A stretch of DNA of 64,000 nucleotides. Origin: Lates calcarifer (taxonomy: Eukaryota; Chordata; Actinopteri; Centropomidae). Where the stretch lies: NCBI RefSeq assembly GCF_001640805.2, contig NC_066833.1, positions 6,037,456 to 6,101,455 of the forward strand, given 5' to 3'. This document shows, piece by piece, positions 59,001-64,000 of this stretch. The notes under the pieces were generated by a model. It did no database searches. It saw only the letters and a list, made by a program, of their open reading frames with translations, and was not told the DNA's origin. The translations under genes and the position numbers were made by a program. The stretch's first letter is position 1, and every line of letters starts with the position of its first letter.

Positions 59001-61350
59001 CAGCTTTTATTGTGAAGTGGCCAGAGGAGAGGTTTCTCTGAATCTATACTATAATTTTTATGTTCCTTAGTCAGGGTATTAGTTTCACACAAAGGAAGCG
59101 TTCAGTTGAGGAGCTGCGAATGATTCCTACAGTCTTTATCAAATGACCCACAGTCAAGGTGATGACACAATGACACAACAGACATCTACAGGACATATTT
59201 TCTACGATACAGCACATTAGTGCAGTTATCACAATGATTATACTCAGCTTAGGTGCCTTATGTCAAAGATAGATCTAGATTTCTGGTTTTGTGAACCCTC
59301 TGCATTCCTGGCATCCTCACTGGCATGTAAACTGTGATTACATTGCATTTTAATTCTGATCTACCACATTAGGTCTGTTCCCATACGATACTATAGTGCA
59401 CCATCATACAAATACAAATACAAACTCTGTCTCAATAGCTGCATCTTCCTGGAGAAATGCCAGCAGGCCAAGCTTACTTCCTTGCTGTATGTGTTTTCAG
59501 TCTCCTCAATATTCCTGAGGTTTTCTACACAGGTGATTCAAACCCAGAGAGGTTCTTTATAGCATGAGGCCAGCAGTAAGCAAAGTGTGTTAATAACTCA
59601 CTAGAGCCAGTAACTGATTCTCAAGTCTCTCTTCAAAGCAGCTGCTTTTTAATCCACTGTTAGTATGACTTGTCTAAACTCTGTGTTCATGAAGTATGGT
59701 GAACAACAACAGCATGCTTAACAATCTTTTAAGTTCTTGTTTCACTTTGTGTCACTAACTGGCTAAGTAGACCCATTTGTTAGTAATTCATTTCTCCTGA
59801 GCCATATTCATTTAACAGTACTAGCATCATTTAGTGTATTTTAATTCATATATTATGTAAGACATCTAGAGTTTATTTGTCAAGTGATGCTCCTTTAATT
59901 ATGCAGTGACAACTGCACTGAAGCTGAAGAGGAGTTTTTTGCCACTGTGAATATGTCCGTCTTAAAAACATGGGATGTGTAAGCTTAACACAGTTTTGTT
60001 TAGTTGCAAACAGTGCTCAACTTAAAGCAGTGATCTTTCCTCTTCTGCTTATCCCTGTGTTTTTGTCATTCAAATACACATACTTAAATCCCTAATCCCT
60101 TAGATATCCAGCTAAACACAATCATTGCCAAAAGTTTCTCTGGCATAACTTAGTTTTTCCCAATCCTCTCGTCTCATAAATTAACTTCAAAAACTCATGA
60201 TTTAACCTGATGTAAACAAACACAGTGAATGAAAAGAATCCTTCAAACTTTTTACAAAGTCCTGGTACTCCAGAAACACAAACACCACCCATCAACCCCT
60301 CACCTCCGCTCATACACACAAAAGCACTCATCCTCCACAATAACTCACGAGTTATAGTTAATATTCGAGTGTGAAAATGTGGCACCATCTTGTGACAAAG
60401 TATGACTTTGTAAACAAAATTTGAGAGGATATAATAAGAGGGATCACTACTAGTCTGAAAAAGAAAGTGGTAATTAACTGTGTCCCGCAATCAGCAGCAG
60501 AGTTGAAACATAACAGGTTGTGCACGATACAGTGACAGCGTTTTGGGAGTCCTACAGAAAATGAACTATTAATGACATTACAAACTATAAAATATTAGTT
60601 CAGTGTATGTTGTAACATACTCATGGTTTAGGTACGTTATTAAAAAGCTTTATTTAAAAGTATCTTAAATGAAATATTTCTCTGTAAATGCACAGAAAAG
60701 TAAAACAGATACGTAAAACAGGTTGGTACTTTCAAATACCGCGGCCACGATGCTACGATAACGTTAGCAGGCGTTAGTAGTAAAATCTCATTGTTTACCG
60801 CTGTAACATCTCACCATCCGACCTGATTTAAGGCACAACAGGACAAGCATCATTCCCGTGATTTGTCTAATCAACGTGGCTATGTCGCAGAGCAAAAGCA
60901 AATGCGATGAAAAATAGTTGCAAGCTTGCAAAGCGTCCGTCCTTGGCCTCAGCAGGGGAGAGGCGAGCGGACATCATGGGAGAAGTTGTGCAGAAAAACG
61001 ACGCTATACACGGACGAGCTGTGAGCCACAACAAAAGGGTTACCGCAAAGGACCGAGTGACACGGGAGCAACTATATGCATCAACATGCACTTAAATCAG
61101 ACTCTAGACTGGTGTTTAATGTTGGGAAAGTGTCTGGACAACACTGTAGGTGGGCTCTGCGTCGTGAGAGTGGAGTGAAAGCAATGCCAGCCATGTTTGC
61201 CAAACTAGCCAGGCGGCTACGTTGCAGTTAGCATTTAGCTCGCTTTACCTCTTCAACCCTCATGTCAATGATCCGCTCCACTTCGTATACATCTTCTTCC
61301 TCGTCTTGTTCGCTATCCGCAGGCTCTACCTTGTCGGTCTCGGCCGCCAT
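33765..61350 (-). CDS. mphosph8: M-phase phosphoprotein 8, HUSH complex subunit (14 coding exons, complete)
   Basis: MPP8 is the chromodomain subunit of the HUSH complex. It binds H3K9me3 and recruits silencing to transposons and other targets. Fourteen exons give about 880 codons (human 860) with consistent phases. The N-terminus carries a chromodomain split over exons 1-2 (DVYEVERIIDMRVEE then GEVLYRVRWKNYCSDDDTWE). The cage aromatics Tyr, Trp and Tyr are present. The first is Phe59 in human, an aromatic-for-aromatic swap. A long Lys/Glu/Ser-rich linker is mostly one exon. Then come LSLGMDLNLDW and DDFQKHL, the ankyrin repeats (GGQDDILRLLIKKGVRVNGR, NGTTALMHAAEK, RGNADVVRLLLEYGADCN), and the conserved C-terminal domain ending VKLLICAYRVQLQ. 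Exon 5 has an apparent extra base. Intron 7 holds another gene. Confidence 0.95.
34990..35060. repeat. TA/CATA microsatellite
   Basis: A TA run with a short CACA and CATATA end, in the last mphosph8 intron. Confidence 0.9.
35408..35491 (-). CDS. mphosph8: mphosph8 exon 13, C-terminal domain
   Basis: It encodes DSHFIYSFSPVPGINRLFIR and LAEAPTAK, between ATTCAG|GATAGC and AAG|GTGACA. Confidence 0.96.
35959..36083 (-). CDS. mphosph8: mphosph8 exon 12, C-terminal domain
   Basis: It encodes GSGILLFIFHANFLNEITAR, LCGPCSVHAVVLNDKFQL and PIFL, between TTCCAG|GCTCAG and CTG|GTTAGT. Confidence 0.96.
37020..37171 (-). CDS. mphosph8: mphosph8 exon 11, C-terminal domain
   Basis: It encodes LSSVAEDTIRAYFESRLVLL, EPVFPLACHRLCEGPDFSM and EFGFKSQPQPE. 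Boundaries are GACAG|GTTGTC and GAGG|GTAAAA. Confidence 0.96.
37377..37531 (-). CDS. mphosph8: mphosph8 exon 10, ankyrin repeat
   Basis: It encodes ACKRGNADVVRLLLEYGADC, NILSKHKNTAMYFAKLSNN and LMVCDLIKDHIS. Boundaries are CTCCAG|GCGTG and GCAT|GTGAGT, phase 0 to 2. Confidence 0.96.
38160..38246 (-). CDS. mphosph8: mphosph8 exon 9, ankyrin repeat
   Basis: It encodes NFLTTVAILLEAGSYVNAQ and TLGGETALMK. It is 29 codons between ATCAG|AATTTC and AAG|GTAGTG. Confidence 0.96.
38784..38924 (-). CDS. mphosph8: mphosph8 exon 8, ankyrin repeat
   Basis: It encodes DVSGMSLSMLAAAGGQDDIL, RLLIKKGVRVNGRQKNGTTA and LMHAAEK. Boundaries are CCACAG|GATG and AAG|GTAAGT. It is 10.2 kb from exon 7, because a second gene lies in the intron. 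Confidence 0.96.
38925..42300. other. Intron 7 of mphosph8, left part
   Basis: No exon is recognised. An L2-type tail fragment lies at 39633-39735. The rest is AT-rich sequence without clear families. The nested gene's 3' UTR probably occupies its right end. Confidence 0.5.
39633..39735. mobile_element. L2/Maui-type LINE tail fragment
   Basis: CCATCCATCCATTATCTAAAT, then GACACTGGGTAAGAGGCTGG and AGTCTATCACA repeat the pattern of the element at 14188-14370, shortened and diverged. Confidence 0.5.
42320..43636 (-). CDS. Nested gene exon 3, two paired domains around a tandem repeat
   Basis: The acceptor TTTAG|GAACTG opens a frame with RRPWSEKEQAAVKRYLSEF, then VPGKKECNACIAAEPDLSGR and WTDVKNYVHNTLQTIRRR. 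Next comes a repeat of about 14 residues built on P-x-F-(T/S)-P-L-N. Last is a second copy of the domain (KRLWSEEEQAAVRRQL, VPGKKDCDACLAAEPALNSR, REVKYFVHNSIQSMRRR). The frame shifts between about 42690 and 42830. The stop is at 42320. Confidence 0.72.
42320..48319 (-). CDS. Nested zinc-finger, tyrosine-recombinase-like protein (function unknown)
   Basis: Three exons with good splice sites lie inside mphosph8 intron 7 on the same strand. The joined product is about 1,250 residues. It has an acidic N-terminal third, a finger HFCLYCKMAFTQLAKHLERK with a following His, and a second finger PCQHCFAFYRKTDLWRHERS with a following Cys. A long helical region comes next. The C-terminal half of exon 2 reads like a tyrosine-recombinase catalytic domain: an Arg-rich box (LFNRGRVGNIGRL), a box II-like SSLREQIAC, a box III-like LVGQSSQE and a Tyr (CYRL). 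The canonical box III His is Gln here and the His of HxxR is absent. Exon 3 carries two W-S-x-(K/E)-E-Q-A-A-V domains. Similar uncharacterised proteins are common in fish and invertebrates in my memory. The link to Crypton elements is an inference. Two frame breaks mean it may be a pseudogene or carry assembly errors. Confidence 0.7.
44143..46523 (-). CDS. Nested gene exon 2, zinc fingers and recombinase-like core
   Basis: Acceptor TTTTACAG|GCATG and donor GATG|GTAAGTA bound 2,381 bases. The main frame begins ACTIGEKRSFEGERS and runs some 670 codons to a TGA at 44493-44495. The following frame continues the same domain (AGVSKINPYLFAR, then the box II and Tyr motifs). Removing one base near 44500 makes the length 2,380, exactly what the phases (0 to 1) need. 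Confidence 0.75.
46530..48250. other. Intron 1 of the nested gene
   Basis: AT-rich sequence with no exon or repeat family recognised. Confidence 0.5.
48257..48319 (-). CDS. Nested gene exon 1 with start codon
   Basis: ATG at 48317-48319 opens MHRFKMFFDSSKAPLLLQR and TQ. The donor CCAG|GTAAGA is strong. It is 21 codons, phase 0, joining the next exon without a stop. It is short, so the start is likely but not certain. Confidence 0.6.
48320..49130. other. Region upstream of the nested gene, within mphosph8 intron 7
   Basis: Only about 0.8 kb separates the nested start codon from mphosph8 exon 7. I see no CpG enrichment and no obvious promoter. The gene could use an AT-rich promoter here or start further upstream. 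Confidence 0.4.
49136..49224 (-). CDS. mphosph8: mphosph8 exon 7, first ankyrin helix region
   Basis: It encodes SELRDAVKSGDYMAVKLALN and SKEDYNLDQE, nearly matching human LRDAVKNGDYITVKVALN. Boundaries are TTTCAG|GTGAGT and GAG|GTATGT. It is 89 bases, phase 1 to 0. Confidence 0.95.
50571..50693 (-). CDS. mphosph8: mphosph8 exon 6
   Basis: It encodes DKGQATLSLGMDLNLDWMTL, DDFQKHLNGEDEILSG and PPLSPS, close to human LSLGMDLQLEWMKLEDFQKHL. Boundaries are TATAG|ACAAGG and CCAA|GTGAGT. Confidence 0.94.
50966..51221 (-). CDS. mphosph8: mphosph8 exon 5 with apparent frame break
   Basis: From acceptor CTTTAG|TTCCC in the required phase the exon reads VPRPGQSYGFSLDSDEKEGE, comparable to human NAFDLFKLTPEEKND. 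That frame meets a stop at 51091-51093. The downstream frame required by the next exon (RRTPTDDRRKRREDSEPRLF ... PPEGADKS) is offset by one base. The length of 256 instead of 255 breaks the phase chain, so one base looks surplus between about 51091 and 51185. Confidence 0.78.
51820..52333 (+). mobile_element. Internally deleted Tc1-like transposon, 514 bp
   Basis: The ends TACAGTACTGTGTAAAAG and, reverse complemented, TATGCAGTACTGTGCCAAAG lie between TA dinucleotides. The middle keeps the C-terminal part of a transposase on the plus strand, SPDLNITESVWDYMKRQK, which is the third catalytic block of Tc1 proteins. It differs from the element at 8585. It lies in mphosph8 intron 4. Confidence 0.85.
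53216..54124. mobile_element. Non-autonomous hAT element, 909 bp, with perfect 8-bp target duplication
   Basis: The element begins TAGGGATCGACCGATATGG and ends CAGTCGATCCCTA, inverted. It is flanked on both sides by GTCTTTAC (53208-53215 and 54125-54132). An exact 8-bp duplication marks the hAT superfamily and a fairly recent insertion. Inside, a unit containing GTGCAGGGAGCTCCCAGG occurs twice in direct orientation (about 53470-53560 and 53640-53735). No transposase is present. Confidence 0.9.
54597..54645. repeat. TA/CATA microsatellite
   Basis: Alternating TA with CATATA and GTATAT units. Confidence 0.9.
56038..56134 (-). CDS. mphosph8: mphosph8 exon 4
   Basis: It encodes LIGKIEKIPRTSKESPVQ and KPEPEKTERTKQSD. 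Boundaries are ATTAG|CTAATA and GATG|GTATGC. It is 97 bases, phase 0 to 1. An alternative acceptor six bases in (AATAG|GAAAG) keeps a different, less linker-like frame. Confidence 0.75.
56727..57755 (-). CDS. mphosph8: mphosph8 exon 3, charged linker
   Basis: The exon is 343 codons, from ACTAG|AAACTG to AAG|GTACAG. It begins KLLPTKSDVFDADSESDSDK, and human has DIFEANSDSD at this place. It continues as alternating poly-Lys and acidic-Ser stretches with several phosphorylation-type SD/SE motifs, then LFEKFLLNCEAKDRAPRRQ. It is probably disordered. Confidence 0.93.
58282..58443 (-). CDS. mphosph8: mphosph8 exon 2, rest of chromodomain
   Basis: It encodes GEVLYRVRWKNYCSDDDTWE, PEAHLEDCREVLLAFKKS and a basic helix. 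Boundaries are TTTCAG|GGTGAA and GTG|GTAAGT. It is 54 codons. Confidence 0.96.
58444..61248. other. mphosph8 intron 1
   Basis: No exon or transposon is recognised in the left 2.2 kb. The right end (about 60720-61248) is CpG-richer and belongs to the promoter-proximal zone. Confidence 0.5.
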
Positions 61351-61560
61351 GGCTGCGGGTTGGCGCTGGTTTTACAAAAATGTATCTATTTTTGCGGTGT
61401 GTTCACAGAGGCAGGACGCTAACTAACGTAACCGGCCGATAGACCGTAGCAGCACCGCAGCTTGGAGGATTGTACCGAGCGTAGACCAGCTACCGCCCGC
61501 TCTCCCCGCGTTGCGTTCACATACTGCCTTTAACCTCGTAATCTAGTACATCTAACTCAC
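61200..61560 (-). promoter_or_regulatory. mphosph8: CpG-rich mphosph8 promoter / 5' UTR
   Basis: The sequence around and above the start codon is GC- and CpG-rich (GCGGTGTG, CCGCAGC, CCCGCGTTGCG) and gives way to AT-rich DNA above 61600. This fits a CpG-island promoter driving mphosph8 leftward. A weaker CpG-rich patch continues at 60720-61090 inside intron 1. Confidence 0.6.
61249..61350 (-). CDS. mphosph8: mphosph8 exon 1, start and N-terminal chromodomain
   Basis: ATG at 61348-61350 in a good initiation context (GCGGCC follows) opens MAAETDKVEP, then an acidic patch and DVYEVERIIDMRVEE. The donor GAG|GTAAAG ends phase 0. Confidence 0.95.
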
Positions 61561-61599
61561 GTCTATGACGTTCAGCAGTTTCAAACATTTTTGGTGGAG

Positions 61600-63134
61600 T
61601 CGGCAAAGGTATAAGCGAATGTGTGCTTTGCGATATGCAACATTAATGAAACGGAAAGAACGCAGAAATACGCGATGTTGAGCATTTATAGAGAAATAAC
61701 ATCGTCAGATTATTTTAACTACCTGTAGTATGCCTTTAGAAAAGCTTATTAATAAATATGACAACATACATTTAAAATTGACGAAAATTTTTGACGTGTG
61801 GATTCTACCACTACCTTTCTGGGTCGTTATTTTGGCCGTAGAAGGCCAAAATCCCTATGTTAATTAAAGGCAACATGAAGCTACCCTCTGGATTTTACGT
61901 AGCAAACATTTGGGAGCAATGAAAATATGGAAAATATACGGCCACAGCAAGATGTTAAAGAATAAAGGTGACGCAAAACATTAGTACATATTTATAATTT
62001 AAAAAGCATACTGCATGTTTTTATGTCCTGCACATTGTTGTGTTTAAAAACGTAATAATTACTAAAAAACGAGTTATTTCTCTAATATATCTTAAAAACT
62101 ACAATGTGAGCAACATATTTTTGGCAGCTGTGACCAATTCTGGTTGTACTTTTTTTTTTTTTTTTTTTACAGGTTTACTTAATCCTCAAATTCAAACAAA
62201 CCTCAGTAAACTGCAGTTCATCTTGACCTAATTTCCTAACATTTTTTAATTCATAAATCATTTAAATTTACTATGTAAATGACCTTGTAGTCTACAGCAA
62301 ACAGTCATGTTAACCTCCATAACTTCCATGACAATTTATTAAGCATCATTGTACTGAACACATGCATACAATACATCTATGTAATAAAAAGGCATTTGAA
62401 AATATCTCTTAATGAAAATAAACCCCTTCAGGTGACACAAACAGAGGCAAATATTTGCTTCACTCCAAAAATGAAGAAGCTACCTGAAATTAAAATGGCC
62501 TTGATGGTGGAAAACCCTCTTTTCAGTGCGACCCTGTGATTCAACATATTAAAATAACAGCGGAAGACATATACATACATAGTTATAAGTCTAAAATATT
62601 AATTATTGGCTACACCTAGTGTAGCATGGGACATAAATGCAGGAAAAAGTGCTGTAAAACATTATTCTGAAATAAAAGATTAGGAGTGTGTGTGTGTGTG
62701 TGTGTGTCTCTGTATATATGTGTGTATATATATACATATATATATATGATTTTAGTGTGTATGTTTCAAGTTGCAGAATTTGCTTCCTTGCTGTATGTAA
62801 CAGTATCTGCTATTGTAGCTGTGGTCTTCATTTTGTTCACACTTACCGTTTAGTGTAACTTTAGTTTAAGTCCACAACAGTGCTAAATTTAAAGCAGTTA
62901 AAGAAAAGGAAAAGTTAAAAAAAAATGTTAAGGCACATTAAGCCCAATAACATTTTTGAAGCAGTTAAGATAGAGATGAAAACATTGCTCTAGATTAAGC
63001 TCAGAGGTCAGGCACGGAAATAAGGTCTCGGGTATCATAGATTTTGTTAAGTTATTACCCCAGTCTTATAAGGTCATTTCAGTATTTTTCCAGATATGTG
63101 TCTCAACATCTGCATGGTGTTGTAGCTGTTGGTC
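61600..63134. other. ttf2 3' UTR and spacer to mphosph8
   Basis: A minus-strand AATAAA at 62335-62340 lies about 0.8 kb past the ttf2 stop and is the best polyadenylation candidate. Between it and the mphosph8 promoter are only a poly-T run and AT-rich DNA. A TG/TA microsatellite lies at 62685-62750. Confidence 0.5.
62685..62750. repeat. TG/TA microsatellite
   Basis: About twelve TG units followed by TATA/CATA units, within the presumed ttf2 3' UTR. Confidence 0.9.
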
Positions 63135-63740
63135 TCAGACACCAAAAATGATTTTAAGATCAGCCAGGGAGAGTTTGGTGAGAGTGCTTCCTGTCCCTGA
63201 CAGCACGTTCTGGGCCAGCTCCTTCTTCTTCACCTGCAGTGTGGAAATCTTCTCCTCTACTGTGTCTTCACACACAAACCTATAGACAAACAAACAAAAG
63301 TGTTTATTAACCCACAAACACCAAATTCACCAAACACTAGTGACAAACAAGGGCCCCAACTGCTGTCAGTAAAATTATGTTACAGTGAAAATCCATACAG
63401 ATTAAGTTTTGTAAAGACTTCATTAGTAGCTGTTCTGTGAACCATTTCACTCAGAGCAAACCTAAGGAAAATGTTGTTCCCCAGATATGTGGATTTATCA
63501 TTCCACTGTTGCATATATGACATGAAAATTTAAATTTAATTTGTTTTATGTAACTGATGCTGTACTTTGGCACATTTTAGTTGACAGTTAATACTGCAAC
63601 AATGCCATATTATATATTAATAAATAACAGCATCCACACCCACACTGAATGTCCTGAATTCCCACCTGTGGATGGTGACATCTTTCCTTTGTCCAACTCT
63701 GTAGATTCGGTCACAGGCTTGATCTTCCAAGGCTGGATTC
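63135..63740 (-). CDS. ttf2: Transcription termination factor 2, last two coding exons
   Basis: TTF2 is a SNF2-family dsDNA-dependent ATPase that releases RNA polymerase II from DNA, notably at mitosis. Exon 63666-63740 reads [20 protein letters not shown] followed by VTIHR. This is helicase motif VI ([11 protein letters not shown]), with the arginine finger. Exon 63135-63279 reads [20 protein letters not shown], then [10 protein letters not shown] and [15 protein letters not shown], then TGA. Human TTF2 ends LTLADLxVLFGI with the same layout. Splice sites are GACAG|GAATCC, CACAG|GTGGGA and TATAG|GTTTGT, and the phases agree. The rest of the gene lies to the right of the window. Confidence 0.93.
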
Positions 63741-64000
63741 CTGTCAAAGTATTCAGGGTTCAGAGGTTAAAAAAATCATTTGTTATATTGTTATACTGAA
63801 CAAATAAAAGATCTCCTCACTTCATTACTAGCGTTAGGCTTTCCATTGAGATGTTTGTGATCCGTTTGTGACCTAGTCACTGCAAATCAGCAACAAGCAG
63901 TAGTATTCTTTTTGATATACTGATGTGTGTGCGGGGGGTTAAAACTGCACTGCACTACGTCGTAAAAAGGTTACAATATCTTAAAATGTTAATTATTGAC

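Overview
The window is vertebrate nuclear DNA, almost certainly from a ray-finned fish and probably a percomorph-type teleost. The genes are split into many short GT-AG exons in long AT-rich introns. The background holds teleost-style Tc1, pogo and hAT DNA transposons, L2- and RTE-type LINE tails, tRNA-derived SINEs and long CA/GA/TA microsatellites. Every gene I can support lies on the minus strand, so the window reads right to left.

Layout from left to right. 1-2200 is transposon-littered sequence with a hAT transposase scrap and a possible Penelope-like scrap. 2203-19464 holds 17 coding exons of zmym2, the MYM zinc-finger corepressor. The start codon is at 19464, a CpG-rich promoter and 5' UTR zone lies at about 24.1-25.65 kb, and the C-terminal part continues beyond the left edge. 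25.65-33.76 kb is intergenic and repeat-rich. 33765-61350 holds the complete coding sequence of mphosph8 (MPP8, the chromodomain and ankyrin subunit of HUSH) in 14 exons, with a CpG-rich promoter just above 61350. The last 0.9 kb holds the final two coding exons of ttf2, a SNF2-type transcription termination factor.

The most unusual object is a three-exon gene at 42320-48319 nested on the same strand inside the 10.2 kb seventh intron of mphosph8. It encodes a protein of about 1,250 residues. It has an acidic N-terminus, two C2H2/C2HC-type fingers, a region that reads like a tyrosine-recombinase (Crypton-like) fold with altered catalytic residues, and two copies of a W-S-x-x-E-Q-A-A-V domain separated by a short tandem repeat. 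I do not know a described function for this family. Its reading frame is broken twice.

Two host genes also carry apparent single-base frame breaks, zmym2 at about 2271 and mphosph8 at about 51.1 kb. In all four cases the exon ends and splice phases still fit an intact gene. Base-level assembly error and real mutation must therefore both be considered.

Functionally, zmym2 and mphosph8 both act in chromatin silencing, including silencing of transposons, and they are also near neighbours on human 13q12. ZMYM2 itself carries a Crypton-derived C-terminus, encoded outside this window. A second recombinase-like gene sitting inside its neighbour is the feature most worth following up.
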